Below, piece after piece: positions 44,463 to 57,440 of a stretch of DNA of 64,000 nucleotides. Positions within the stretch are counted from its first letter, which is position 1. Each line of letters starts with the position of its first letter. Under the pieces are notes generated by a model. The model was not told the origin of the DNA and did not search any database. It was given only the letters and a program-made list of their open reading frames with translations. Source of the stretch: Hydractinia symbiolongicarpus (lineage: Eukaryota; Cnidaria; Hydrozoa; Anthoathecata; Hydractiniidae); assembly GCF_029227915.1 (NCBI RefSeq), contig NC_079880.1, forward strand, positions 25,112,501-25,176,500, given 5' to 3'. A program made the position numbers and the translations under genes.

Positions 44463-45914
44463 TTTTCAGCAAAAACCAATCAATTTATTAATTCGTTTTT
44501 GAATGAGACAGTGGAAATTACTTGTAATATCAGCCTGGTGTTTCCTATAATATGTTTTTTATTATAAAATCATCTGCTTATGTTTGCAATAGGTCAAACA
44601 AACTGATGTTGTTGTTTTTTTTCTCCATAAAAAATGTTGTTGTAACTTCAAAAACTTCAGTATGATTATGCCCGTAACATGGATGTATTAAAAAATTATT
44701 GTCATTTTCTTTCTATCTTATGTTGTTGTTTTTTATCCTTTTAGGTCATCTAACTATATCTCCGAAGGCTGGAAGTTTACGGGTATAGACAAAAATGTCA
44801 TCTAACTATGCGTGAGACACGTTATAAAAAACAAAACTTTACACGAAGTTGTCATTATTATTTTGTAAATTTTAGATTTTAAAAACCAATAATAAAGTTT
44901 AAAAGCATGCTTTTAGTTGCAAAGAATGGAAATTAATTTCAAATGTTTAGTGTATTGTTACAATGCTTTCAAAAATGTTCAAAAGTCGTTACACCGTTAT
45001 TACAACATGGAACCCGTTAAACCCACGCAATGAAATTTGAAGATTTCCTGAAGTTTAGATTTGATTTTTATTATTTTCCGCGCCCGTTTTCACCTGATCT
45101 GTTCTTACGTTGTTTTTATTACTACATAACTTTAAAATTCAGTCCTACTTTGTTCTCACTTTTGAAAGTTAATTAGTAATTTGAAAAAAATTCAGGTTTT
45201 GTTTGTTAGTTTAAAAACAAATTTTGTTCCAATTTATTGGGGTCGTGTCCGTAAACAATTGCTCTTACCAAAAAAGCGCGTTGTCCTGTCATATTTCCTA
45301 GAAACTCCTGAAAATTATACCAGAGCAGGTGATTTAATCGCTCAATCAGTTGTTGTAATCTTCTATTTTTCTAAGTCTGTTACGGCTCCTCGAAATAAAA
45401 TTCTAGTGTAGCAAAACTATATTTCAGCAAAACAAAAATTACGCTGGTGAATCAATCCCTTCACAAATGTCAAATGATCCTATGTTTTGTCCCGGATGGG
45501 GCTACCAGCTTCAAGTCTTATATCCCTTGAAAGAATAGTTTTGTGAAATGATGAATATAAACTTATTGTTATGTACCGACGCTAGTCCTATCAAACGGTA
45601 TCAGTTTGGGTGTAATGAGTTTAAGAAGATGCCTTCTATCTGGGCAAATGTATATATAGAGTGGTCGAGAAACAGACAGTCGAAAAAATCAAGTAAAAAA
45701 TCATATTTTGGTAGATAAGAAAAAAATATATCACATATTCAAAAAGTGAATTGGTATCCATCTCACATAAACATGTTATGTAATAAAAACTAAAACCAAT
45801 CAAATTCGTTTGCATTGAAAATTCTCATGTTGATGGAGCGTAAACGCAAACTACATAACTTCCTAAATTTATGGTACGACAAATCTCGCAAACACTGCTT
45901 AAAGAAGAAAACAT
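44463..45914. other. No gene recognised
   Basis: A 76-codon plus frame at 45,181-45,411 is open but has no supporting features. No convincing splice-flanked exon was found. Confidence 0.3.
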
Positions 45915-46171
45915 TTATACGTACAATATTTTTAAAAAATGCTGGCAACCAGAAGTCTGCCTACGACAAGTTCTGTAATCCACTGTAGGTGACATTATAT
46001 CCATTTTCCCATGTAATATTTTACACTTGGATTCGGAAGAAATAATGCTAGAGATAAAGGGATAAACATGGCGCAATCTAACACAATGATCTATACATTT
46101 TCTTCTCGTTTTCGCGAAATTAAATTGCTGAGCCAGCTCAAACATTTGTAATGAGTACTGTCCTTCTCCAC
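45915..46171 (-). CDS. BTB-domain gene, second exon candidate
   Basis: On the minus strand, a TTTTTTTTAG acceptor precedes GGEGQYSLQMFELAQQFNFA and KTRRKCIDHCVRL, which matches the segment after a BTB core (leucine-rich helix, then a Cys in KxxC). It joins the exon at 47,550-47,763 in phase 1. The frame stays open further (to 45,915) with less convincing sequence, so the end is uncertain. Confidence 0.45.
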
Positions 46172-46667
46172 CTAAAAAAAATGCATCCACTAAAAGTGAT
46201 ACTCTTTTAATACCGCATTCTCTTCTAAGTCCAAGTAAGTGGGCCTTTGCATGTCAAACCATCTAAAACAAAACGTGGTCGTGTCGAAATTACGCTCAAT
46301 TTAACATTTGGAACTATTTTTATGTCTTATAATAGTTTTTGGCAATCAACCTCTACTTTTAATACTCTTCATTTTGGACTTCTTAATCTTTCAACGCGAA
46401 ATTTTGCTAAAGGCGGTACACCAAATGATAATCGAAATTACGCTCAACTTAACAATGCAAATGTTTTTATAGTACATGTTTTTTTTCTAACAATCAAAAC
46501 AAGCCAATCTTTTGGACAGATTTTTGACTTCTTACGAAAAATCTGATTATATTACGTACTTTTTTGGTGCTACTCTTGCACTTAGTAATTGTGCTTTTAT
46601 TTGTGCATCTTAAGACAGTACGGATAAGGAATATGAAGTTTTTTTAGGATCATTATTACTATACTAG

Positions 46668-46770
46668 GATCAGGGCTTGAAATTTTGTGACTTTTAATCA
46701 TTTTTAGTTAGCCTATGGATAGTTCAAATGTGTTGGTATGACGGCAGTCAACAGTTTGAAAAAATATAAT
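46668..46770 (+). repeat. Dispersed repeat, copy A
   Basis: GTGACTTTTAATCATTTTTAGTTAGCCTA and flanks match, in reverse orientation, 49,585-49,680. Several substitutions separate the copies. Confidence 0.7.
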
Positions 46771-47269
46771 TAGCAAACGTTTTTTGGTCTAAACATCTCT
46801 ACTTGCAGTACCATTGTGGATGACAGGAAGACGTATGCGGGTATTACAATATAGATTAAAACATTAGTGCTAACTTCTCTGGCAATGCAATGTCTCCTTT
46901 TGTAGAAAAATGACGTTTTAGTCCTACACTTCTCGGCCATACGAAGCCATCAAAGTCCGGCCTAAATAGGGTTAAACAAACCTTTTTTTCAAACACTTGT
47001 TTTAAAATTTTTAACCGTAAAATTTAAGGCATCACGTATACTGTTCCTTGTGAATGTAACCGTAGCAAGTGGCAACGCAGTACGGTGGTACAGTGTCGGT
47101 GACAGTTCTGATTTACGGCAAAGACTGTTATTAGGACTGCACCAACTTTTACAAAGAACTTATACAGTGCTGACATATGTTTTAAACGAGAAAGTATGTC
47201 TAAAGGTTAACCTACCAATAGCGACATTGTCACTGCATGAAATATTAAAGTAAGTGAAAGAATTCCTAA
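46771..47269. other. Helitron-like terminus and unassigned sequence
   Basis: Minus-strand TCTATATTGTAATACCCGCA with CGTCTTCCTGTC ends near 46,856 and matches the Helitron-like ends in the receptor introns. A 67-codon plus frame at 47,050-47,253 lacks a recognised domain. Confidence 0.35.
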
Positions 47270-49140
47270 CCATCTCTCATCTTTTTATTACTTTTTTGGT
47301 CATTAATGGTTTGCACATTAACTTCAACTTTGATTCTACCATACACAATACGTATTGATTGTAAACAGAATCACTTTTCTAAGTCTGTTGCTCACGAAAG
47401 TGTCGACTACAAATGAGTCTGATTGTGTTTAAGCCGTATTTATTTTCCTTCCCGTCAGTTAATTAACCTTCCAAATAGGTTGTTAGTTGCCAAGCTATTG
47501 TTAAAAAAATGGCACGCATATTTAATTTCACAATGTAAGAGTTGATTACTGTACTGGTAAGGATAATATGGAGAAATTATTTCTAACAGGTTTAAGATAT
47601 CCTTCTGTTTCTTTCCTGAAAGATTAACCATAATAATTCCTTCTTTTTCGAAATTAGATAAGAACATAGCTCTAAAAAATCTGAGCGCGTGATTTCCTGT
47701 AAACGTTAGCAAGTCACTTATAAGCAATGGCGCATTAAGGAAAGATACTGCAATTGAAGCCATATTTATTAGTGTTTTTTATTTTGTTTGTGTTTTCAGA
47801 CTAGTTTATTAATAAAAATGCTAACTACAAAATCCAAGATTGAGCGAGGTCTTTATTAAGGAAAGGTTTTTCTAAATCTATTTATTCGAGAACTTTTGAT
47901 CCTATCTGCAATTAATTCTTTGTTTAAATTCTTACAAGCTTCCCTTTGGATACTCGCTTGTTTCTGATATTTATAACGAATCTTCGCTTTTTGTTGTATT
48001 TTTTTGAAGCATTAATTTTAGAAGATTATAGTGCTTTACTGAATATAATTGTAATGTCTTATGGCTTTAAATACGTCGTGCTTTATAAGAAGCAAATAAT
48101 TTTTAAATTATTTTTTAATTTTAAAGACCTATTTTCATCATCAAATAGAAATAACAAATATTTCGCGCCCTGCTCCAACCCCCAACGCTTTTTTTTTACA
48201 ATGACCACATATTATTTGTGTTCTCAACTCTTCTAGAGTCCATAATTTTCACACCTTTTAATGTAAAACAAGACTAGCTAATGTATATATTGTAATTTCC
48301 ATTTATAAGATCAGTGATTGCACTTAGGCCTCGAACCATTTAGGCCTCGAACCATTTGTTATATTGAATATTTATGTAAATACATACCATAATTGTTTCA
48401 AACAATGTTTTCTCGCAAGTATATCGACACTTTTTAATTATATACTTTTTTACGTTATTCCTTTTGTAAGGTTTAAAAGTTGACAATATTTTGTAGTATT
48501 CCTAAGTTGTTACGTCTTGCCAGGTAAGCAAAGGTTACTATAGTGCATGTACCCCTTATTCCGAAAGTCAAATAAATGATTTTCGTGATAGATAAAATAT
48601 ATATTTGCCACATGTTTTATTGATTAAAATGTGAAGAGTTATAGTAGAAGTGAAAAAGCATAACTATTCAGAATCGTGGAATGATTCTAATGCGATTTAA
48701 ATTGCTGAAGATGAATATTTTTACGTATATTCAATGATAGTCAGTATTGCATCTTGCATGTTTTTTAATCTATGTTTTCATCTAATTTTGAAGAAGAAGG
48801 AAACAATATGGTTAAAATTTCGGGAAAAAAAGAAGGATATCTCGAAAGTTTTAGAAATACTTTATCCAACTGAATTAACCCTTAAAATTTGCAAAATTAA
48901 ATATGCATGATTGTACTTAGCAATAGATAGGCAAATAACTACCTATTTGGAAGGTTAATTAACTGACTGTTTAAACACAATCAAACACGTTTGTAGTCTA
49001 CACTTTTGTATGAAATGAATATAGCACATTGATTCTGTTTTACAACCAATTCGTATGGTGCATGATAGAGTCAAATTTTGATCTTGAGTTTAATGTGCTA
49101 ACCATTAATAACCAAAAGAATAATAAAAAAAATGAAAGAT
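47270..49140. repeat. Inverted duplication with BTB exon arms
   Basis: The arm 47,270-47,720 (plus) resembles the reverse complement of ~48,755-49,140, including the motif GTCAGTTAATTAACCTTCCAA and non-coding flanks. The second arm reads MFSSNFEEEGNNMVKISGKK on the plus strand, homologous to the BTB exon but then frameshifted and stopped. The 1 kb between arms is unrelated. It is best read as an inverted duplication of part of the BTB gene. Confidence 0.65.
47550..47763 (-). CDS. BTB/POZ-domain exon (gene or pseudogene)
   Basis: The minus frame contains ALRFFRAMFLSNFEKEG and SGKKQKDILNLLEIISPYYP, which matches the core of BTB domains (F-x-AMF-x-SNF-x-E, then the LLEI-IYPP helix) as found in BATH-like proteins. 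The N-terminal strand region appears shortened (SFLNAPLLISDLL directly before), so the gene may be decayed. A possible donor is A|GTAATC at 47,549. The 47,455-47,549 part of the open frame would then be intron. A diverged inverted copy lies at 48,755-49,140. Confidence 0.5.
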
Positions 49141-52100
49141 AATAAAAAATAAATTACTTCTTTATATTACCTTTTGTAGTTGCCTGTTAAGTGTAACAAC
49201 GTACCACGGCTACATTCATACGTAAAAGTAAAATGTCATTGATTCTAGATTATTTGCATTTAATTTTAAGCTTTAAATTTTTAAAGCAAGTATTTGAAAA
49301 AGATTTTTTGACTCTATTTAGGCTGGACGGAAGACTAGAAAGTTCCTTTTCTTCCAAAAGGAACAAAGGAGACATTGTAGTACTTGAAAAGTTAGCACAG
49401 ATTTTTTAACATTTTATATTTCCCAATCCTAAATGTCTTTATCGATGGAACATAAATTTTGGGATAAGAGAAACAATCAAAATATTTTAGACATGTAGAA
49501 TAACTTGATAAGTCTCTTTGGAACTGCTGATAAAGATGTTTAATCAAAAAAAAAGTTTGCTATTTTTTTTTTTTTTTTTTTTTGACAAACTGTTAACCGA
49601 CGTCATACAAACATTTTTGGCTATCCTTAGGCTAACTAAAAATGAATAAAAGTCACCAAATGTCAAGCCCTCAAAACAATATGCACCGGAATTAATTACT
49701 AAAAAAACAGAAGAGCAGAGGGTAGGGGGGTATTTTTGGCCCTCTAATTCCAATAAAATAAGGGGGATTTGTAAAAAGTGTTTTTCAAATGTCAAGAAAA
49801 TAATGTTCAAAATATATAAGCGACGCAAAAGTGTCGCATTACAGGCATCAATTCCTCTGTAATTCATTATAATTCCTCAGTATCCATTATGTGTAATGAC
49901 TTAACCCTACTTATACCGGGCTTCCTTTTTGGGCATCAAATATCCTGGAAGGGGTAGGGGGGCGGTTCACCACCAACCCAGATTTTTATTATAACTTATG
50001 AAATACTGTTTCAATGGACCCGACACTTTCTGACTTTTAATATTGTTCTATTAGGCAACTTTTTATATAAAGTAAAATCCCATTTTGGGAGTTGCCATGG
50101 CAACGGTGTTGTCAAAGGTGTTCATGGCAAAAAATAGGCTTTTTAATTACTTTTTGTTTTCTGTTGGAGGTGATATTAATTAGGTATATTAGGTATATAA
50201 ATTGTTTTTAATAATTTACGCCAAGTAGCTATACAAAATAAATTTAAACTGCCAGAATATTTTCTCAATATTCAGTGGCGAAAGCAAATTTGATCTCGTA
50301 TTTAAGTCTTTACCACTAGTTAACAGACGACCATCCACCATGTTTTTTATTATTTTACCCCAGCGCGGGAGAGCAGTTTAATCGAACTCGCCGCGTTGAG
50401 GCATGAATTTGTGAGTCATTCCATCAAATCACAACCCAAAACCGAGAGTCCTGTTTTTTATCGCCGTCCCGATACCAGAAAAGATGCTAGATGCTCTGGG
50501 GACGAGGTTCGTATTAGTAATGATAAAACATTTTCTTCCCACATCTTTTTTTTGTGAACTGCCCAATACACAAAACAATTATAATAAATATAATTAATAT
50601 GGATTAATAGATATAAACCAATCCTTTTTGTTGTTCTTATGGCAACAATCTCATCCTGTGCAAGTATAAGGGAAATTTCTTTAATATAAAACTTTAGAGT
50701 GACCGTAAAACTAATTATTTTACATAAGGTTGATGAACGGGGAGTGAAGAAATACGAAAGGTTTTTGAACGCATAAGTAAAAGGAGAAACATCGTAAGTT
50801 AACTATTTAATTTTTTTTATAAAAGCGTTTTTTACGCGCGACTGTGGCACAATACATAAATATGTGCAGGACAGCTTTATATTTCAATATTTTATTAAAT
50901 TTTAATATTTATTAGTTTCTGACTTTTATCAAATTGGAATGGTAAAAATATTTGCAAATGGAAAAGCGAAGATGGACAGAAGATGTGTTTTTCGCCAAGT
51001 GTTGCAAATGTTTCCAGATTTTAAAGAAATATTTGATCTTGTCTACTTTGCATTGACATCCTGCTTTTCCAAACGGATGATTTAAAATCTAAATTGTAAA
51101 AAATTGTAAAAAATCTTGAATCTATATTATATATTTATATTGTGTATACAAATTATTATCTAAAAGAATGAATGATCCGTTGAAAATGCCCTTTGACTGG
51201 AAAAGCAAACATTAACGAAGATATTAGATGACAAATTCTGAACCCCAAGTGTTCCCTAGTTGCGCATGTGGTGATTGAAGTCTATTGTCTCAAGTTATAT
51301 GACCTAAAAATTTTAAGTTCATTGCAATCGCATGACTAATCTTCATTAATGAATAATGAGGCATAATATTTGACCAATTCACCGGAAAACGAATTATCCA
51401 CTTTGCACACTTTGCACACTACACACAAACATTTTAGCGTATTATTATGTATTAGTTGCCAAAGTGTGGGGAAATCTGCTTTGGCAAAATAACATTAATA
51501 AATATTGTTCCGTCGCGTAGAATTGAACGAAGTGTTTTGCTACAATTTCAGAAAAATTTTCGAAATACAATGGGGATTTCTTACAATAGAACCACTTCAA
51601 AAATGTGAAAATATTTGTTGCACGACACAAAAGAACTGATTTTTATTTTTTGGGGGTGCCTTTTCTTAAAAATGCTTCACACTCTTTCATTAACAGTCAA
51701 TGATTCCATTAAAAGAGCACGTAAAATCTGTAAACAACCTAAAAATATTGAAAATAAAAAAAAAATTACCCTGGCAAATGCGCTATCAAAACATGGTTAA
51801 AGCGTGCTAAAATACCCTATGTATGACAAGTTGACCTCCCAAAAATTATTTAACAACCAAAAATGCGTTTGACAGTCGTTGGATATTATAATACTATCTT
51901 CTGCGGAGTAGAAACACCAAAAATTAGAAAAAATAGAATAATCATACCCCCGGCAAATGCACTTCCAAATTGATACACTTCTTCAATTTTTTTTAATAAT
52001 CAATGTAAATGGACAATTTCCAAGATTAAAACGCTGTATTTTCACGTCGACCTTTTTCTTTCTACTAAGTTGAAATTCGAATGTTTATATTTTTAGTTTC

Positions 52101-53033
52101 GTGCGAGAGATTAACAAGATTGCATTCTCGTGGGAGATATAGGCATCGAGAAATCTTGTTTTGTACTTCTATTTTGCTTCATACTACGATTATCTACGAA
52201 GTGTACATTAACAAAGTTGTGTTTTCACAGAAGATAATAAGAAAGGAGAGGATTTATTGGCTGCTTTCTCAAAAAAAAAACAGGGTTTGTCACTTTTACC
52301 CGCCTCCTAGTAACTTAATTAGGATTATCACAATGATGCCCAACTAGATAAACTTAAAACATAGCTAGTCTTCCACCCTTATAAAATTAAAGCAAACAAG
52401 CCGACTGGTGACTAACTCGCACATGAAAGATTTCTTCTGAGGTGGGAACTTTTAAGGCTCGGGTTCAGAAAAGAAATGTACGCGTGTTTTTGCAGCAGTC
52501 TACTGGGGAAAAACTTAAAAGTAAAAACTTTATCAGCGTCCATGCGGGCTCAAATATTTATAAGGAAAACGTCACACATAATTATATCTTATTGTGTTTC
52601 TAACGAATCAAAATAACGCATTTCCATGTAGTCAGCGGGTTAGGGTATAAGTAAACGCGGAAAAAAAGGAAAAAAATGTGGCTCACCGTAAAAACATGCT
52701 ACGCGACATCTTTCAATTTTAAAATGTGTTACTTGTACAAACATTAAAAATGTTTTTCTAAATTCCAAAATTTTATTAGCCATTGATTTTGTTCGGTAGA
52801 TAGCTCGATAATTATCAAAAGAAGTATCGTTAAGTAGAAACACCCTTTTTCTTATACAAGAATCTGGTTTATAAAAATAGGCTGAAATTTAAGTTGCTCA
52901 GGACAATAGAGAAATGATAGTAATGACCAGCCTGGTTGGAATGTTGGAGTTCTGATAAACTACAGAAAGGATTGTCTGCCCCCATTTATAGAATTGGCCT
53001 AATGCTGACTCGATGCGGTCACTACAATCTCAT
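49141..53033. other. No confirmed gene; repeats and a basic candidate exon
   Basis: 49,560-49,584 is a T-rich run; 49,585-49,680 is the inverted partner of the repeat at 46,668. About 49,900-50,160 is an interspersed repeat (TTAACCCTACTTATACCGGG start). At 52,097, after TTATATTTTTAG, a frame encodes CERLTRLHSRGRYRHREIL, basic like the peptide genes, but without other support. Confidence 0.35.
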
Positions 53034-54064
53034 TTAAGGTTACTGTAAAGGAAACAATTATTTTTTTTAGGTTTTTGCAAAATATTCATGACATATAGAA
53101 AAAAACATTCTCTTTCCAATGACATATTTTATAGTCTATGAAAATATTTGGAACATCCCTTTTTTCTGGAAAAAGCCTTTTTAGAGGTGTTATATCCTTC
53201 ACACCTTTGAAAAAATATGTGCAAAATGAGTTGAGCATATTTTTTGTAAACATTATGCATGATATGGAACTCCCGTATAAAAATATCCATAATAATATTT
53301 TTTAGATAGTTTACTTTCACTATCGAATTAAAAAAAATCAAAGTTAAGGAATATGCATATGAGCTGTCTCTTGTAAACCTGACTTCTGTCTATTAATAAT
53401 TCTGAATGCGTGCACACATATTCAGCATAAAGAAAAAGTTCGCACTTCTATCATCTTTCTGCATACTCAGTTCACACATTTTCATAACACTTACGAGAAT
53501 CTTTAAAAACAAATATCTCGCTAGTAAATTTTCGCATACCTGCCTTTACGTTTGTGGTCTCTTTTTCTGAAAGCTCCCTATTGGCTCATTGAAATTTTCG
53601 GTAATGAAAAGCTGAATAAATTATGCACAAAAGCTTCCCGGATTTTTTTGTATAAATTACTGATTAGCCAATTATGAGAACAGAAAGAAAATAATATGCA
53701 TTTTTTTGAATGATTGAATGTAATTACAAATAATTTCATAACGACGTTATTAGAAAAAAAACCGGGAACCTTTTTGAATTTAATTTATGCTGAATATAAT
53801 GGTGCGAAAACGAGAAGTCTGCGACCACGCGTTCGGAAAAAGAAGCCATTTTAAAACGTACTGTGAAAAAAATTGGTGTGTGTTTATTTCAATATATTTT
53901 CTTTTTGGAAAATTACCATCTCACCAAAATAGCACCATCAAAAAGTCTTTCAGCAAGCATTCAGAAACAAAAAACATGAAAAAAATTATAAAAGTATTGA
54001 TAAATTATAAAGGTTTTTCTGAGACTACGCATCAAGTGAGCTTTTTCCTTTACAGTAACCTTAA
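53034..54064. mobile_element. TTAA-flanked ~1 kb DNA transposon (piggyBac-like MITE)
   Basis: TTAA at 53,034-53,037 is followed by GGTTACTGTAAAGGAAA, and TTTCCTTTACAGTAACC precedes TTAA at 54,061-54,064. Terminal inverted repeats of about 17 bases inside TTAA target sites are the piggyBac pattern. No transposase frame is present; the 172-codon plus frame at 53,787-54,305 runs across the element's right border and is spurious. Confidence 0.6.
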
Positions 54065-55012
54065 AATACTTTGGCTTTGGCTATTTCACAAAATGAGCAT
54101 GATTAAGGCAGTACTTTGTAGTCGCTACTTTTATTTTATCACGAGTAAGAACCATCAAGAATACGCTAGCTGCACTTTCGGAATGTCCACATTATGGAAA
54201 AATCCGTTTTACGACCTAGAAATGTGCGAAAAATCGAGGAACCCGGGCTTGCAAGCGTCAGGAAAATTAGCACTCTTTAAAATTTTAGAAAAGCAAATCA
54301 CCTAAGTGAGAAATGAAGTTTGACATGTTCAGAATGTGTATTACTAAGATAAAACGGTTTTCCAAATTACTTGAATTTTAAAGCTCATAAGTTTTAAAAC
54401 TCCGCTCTATTTGTGTTCGGAAATGTAGTTACATACGCAGCAGAAGACTTAAATTATTTCCATCCATTCCCACGTTATTTGGCGAGTAAACGTGCAATGC
54501 AATGGCTTCCGTAACGTGAGTAAATCCTCTGCTGGCGGGAAAAGGTTAAAGGCAGCTTTCACATGACTCATTTAAAGCATGACATACCAAACTCAAAGGC
54601 GTACTCATATCCATATTTACATTAATGGTTGCCAGTAAACGATATTAAGAAATATGAATCTTTTTTATCTACACAAAAGATGTAATATCTTTATAAATAT
54701 AACTTTAGTTATACCTGAAACTGGGAAGTATAAAATTATGTGAATACATAGTGTGTCTTTGTTCTGAATTTAACTATTAGCTACCATTTTGTCCAAACTG
54801 TGACTAAAGGAGCAAACAGAAAATCATGTTTTCTTATTTATTTTTTATCTCCATTAAATTCCAAGCTTTCCTCCAGGTATTTAAAGCCGCTGCACAACCT
54901 GCTCTTCATAGGTTAAAAAGAAAATAAATGTATTCTCGTGGAAGAATCCACAGTTTTTTTCTTTTAGTGGGAACTTTACAATATGTCTTACTTAATGATT
55001 ATCACTTAAGCA

Positions 55013-55075
55013 TTACCGACTTTCATACAGCGCAGTCTGGGCAGGAGTAACGCGTTTGTAAGGACAAATTGTAGC
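55013..55075 (-). pseudogene. Terminal-exon-like sequence, inverted partner (copy 1)
   Basis: On the minus strand, ATICPYKRVTPAQTALYESR ends at TAA 55,013-55,015. It is homologous to the plus-strand exon at 56,578-56,655; most differences are synonymous third positions. The acceptor (AAAACAG) lacks a pyrimidine tract, so it may be a dead copy. Confidence 0.4.
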
Positions 55076-56497
55076 CTGTTTTTAGTTGACTCGATAGCCC
55101 AGTCAAGTTTCTCGGTAACTTTCTCACAGAGAATTGTTTGTGTCATACGGAAAAATGCAGAAATGTGTAACGTTCCCCTAATTCTTTGCATTTTATACTA
55201 ACGTTTAACTTTTAAATAACGTGTTGATATGGTGGAGCTAGTCCTCTCTGTGGTATATTAACTTTATTAAAACGCTTCAAGTGAGAACAACCTACAGTTA
55301 TTAACTTTTCCAAAGTTCAAAGTTGGATGATGGTACAAAGGATATTTTTAGCTATGTGGCTTGTTAAAATATGCACAACACATCTTTTCCTTATAATCAA
55401 CCTTCAAGGTATAAATTAAATATAGCGAGATGACTGAAACCACCAATGTAAAATGTACGCTATGTATGCTTGGCTATGGCTAGCTACCTAGAACAAGGGT
55501 AAACAAGAAGGACAACCAAACATGAATTAGAGCTAGCTAATTGTAGCGAAAAGTAGAAAAAAACGATAATCCAATATCAAGCTGAAAGAATCAAGACATG
55601 GATAATCATCAAAGGCCATTGTCAAATTTGAACGAAAGTTTGATAAAAATGCCACAACTGCATATGTAGCAGCTTATACTGTCTTAATTACGTGATTATC
55701 TAAAAGCGAATATTTAACTCCACCGACCTTTATGGTTTAGCATCTCGTAAAATAACTTTGTTGTGGTTGAATTGGAAGTCATCGGATTAAAAGCGAATTA
55801 GTAAAAACATTCAAACATCCCCATGTAGCTACTATAATTTTGTTGTTTCGATGCAGACAAAGACGTGGAATAAAGATATATTTTCAGATAATGTATAAGG
55901 AAATGATCTACAGATCCATCTTCAATTTAAAATTTATATTTTAAAAGTTTTTTAAATTTTTAATTTAACTTTTTCTGGCTAACTTTTTTTTATGAGGAAA
56001 CGTTTTTTGTGGATGCAGGTAATCTTTAAAATAAGTGATTTTTACAGAAAGAAATTTTCATGATTTTTTTTAGCTTTTTTTCTTTAGTTAACAAGTTCAC
56101 AACAAATTTTAAAAATCAGTCATGTCTTTACAATTTATTTGCTGAAATAAATTCCTGTGAATTCCTGTGCATCAAGAGAACATTTTCTTATATTCATATA
56201 ATTTTCCTATGACTATTTTTGAACGTTATCTCATCTCTGTCAGAAAAGTTTGACCTACTTCCCCCTTTTAATATTAGATTCCTAATATATATATGATTTT
56301 CATTTGCTGTACTCGTTTATGTTTTAGGAAACTAAAAGATTATATATGTCAAATGTTGATGAAGATTTTTGCATAAAAACATTTTGCTGTAGTAAAAATC
56401 AGTATTTTCAAATAACGAAAATTTTATTGTGGGCAAAAAATGTCCATAAACCATTGAAGAATACCCTTCTTTAATTTCAGTGTTATAATAGTAAAGC

Positions 56498-56529
56498 ATG
56501 GAGGTATAAAAGTTATTTTATACCTCCAT
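56498..56529. repeat. Perfect 14-base inverted repeat hairpin (copy 1)
   Basis: ATGGAGGTATAAAA (56,498-56,511) and its exact complement TTTTATACCTCCAT (56,516-56,529) flank a 4-base loop. It lies about 50 bases before the plus-strand terminal exon. An identical hairpin occurs in copy 2. Confidence 0.9.
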
Positions 56530-56577
56530 TGGTAAATTTACAAGTTAAAATTTCTGTTAATGTTTTTTTTTTTCTAG

Positions 56578-56655
56578 TTGCGCTACCATTATGAAAATAC
56601 TTGTCCCTACAAGCGCTTTACTAGTGCCCAGACTGCATTGTATGAAAGTCGGTAA
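56578..56655 (+). CDS. Candidate terminal exon, copy 1 (protein unrecognised)
   Basis: A strong acceptor (TTTTTTTTTCTAG) is followed by 26 codons in phase 0: LRYHYENTCPYKRFTSAQTA then LYESR and TAA. Conserved C-P-Y-K-R and A-Q-T-A-L-Y-E-S-R words recur in the inverted partner and in copy 2. No upstream exon was identified and the family is unknown. Confidence 0.4.
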   Translation: MRYHYENTCPYKRFTSAQTALYESR

Positions 56656-57339
56656 TGCGCATCGAAAAATAACAACTTAAAACATAAATATTTTATAGAG
56701 AGGCTTTTCTTAACTATATATTTGACAAAACTTTCTCGTCATTTGCAACAATTGAAAACGCAAGAAAAATAATACTAATTTTTTTTTTTATTTCCACCTC
56801 TCATTTTTTTTACACGCGTACCATTTCAGTGACCGTAACATTTTTTAGCTATCCAAATAGCGGCAATAGTGTTTTAGATACGGATTTTTTGTTAATCATG
56901 TTTAAATAACATGTTTTATTCATTCAACTTTTTAGGCATTAGGCTTTGCTATGTAATTTTTGTGTAGTCTGCTCTACTGCATAAGAGGTTGTTAAAAGAA
57001 GTTTGAGCTCGCATACTGCAGTGCTATAAAAACGATTGTAAAATTCTCCGTTACACGACAACTTTGTTATCAACGTTTCTTTTAAATGTTTGCGTCATCT
57101 GTTCTGAATAATTTACAAACGCGTAGCACTGAAATTATACTTGGCAGACATAATTTATTATACAAGAAGTTTTAGCTTCAAGAGAAATTGTTGAAACTGA
57201 ATATTATAAAATACAACATTGTGACAATAGATTCACAATAGGTTTAAAGTAACCCTTAATCATGTAAATATTTTTTTCAACTTCTAAAAATGTTGTAAAG
57301 TTATGCAGGTAGTCTAACTTGCTGCACATTTTCACATTG

Positions 57340-57440
57340 CATTGCATGCTTATCTTTCTCAACCTCGTCCCCAGCTCCTGTTGTCTCCTTCTTATCTCGA
57401 GACTGCGAGACGAACATGGCCCTGGAGGAGGCCTCGTCAC
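57340..57440. repeat. MITE-like CCTCGTCCCCAGCTCC repeat (copy 1)
   Basis: A GC-richer block with CAACCTCGTCCCCAGCTCC and CCCTGGAGGAGGCCTCGTCA, similar to fragments at 50,490 and 59,655-59,740, and repeated in copy 2 at ~62,985. Minus-strand frames across it are by-products. Confidence 0.5.

Noticed and set aside
53787-54305. 172-codon plus-strand open frame
   Set aside because: It runs across the right end of the TTAA-flanked transposon into the segmental duplication, has no domain, and is absent from copy 2.
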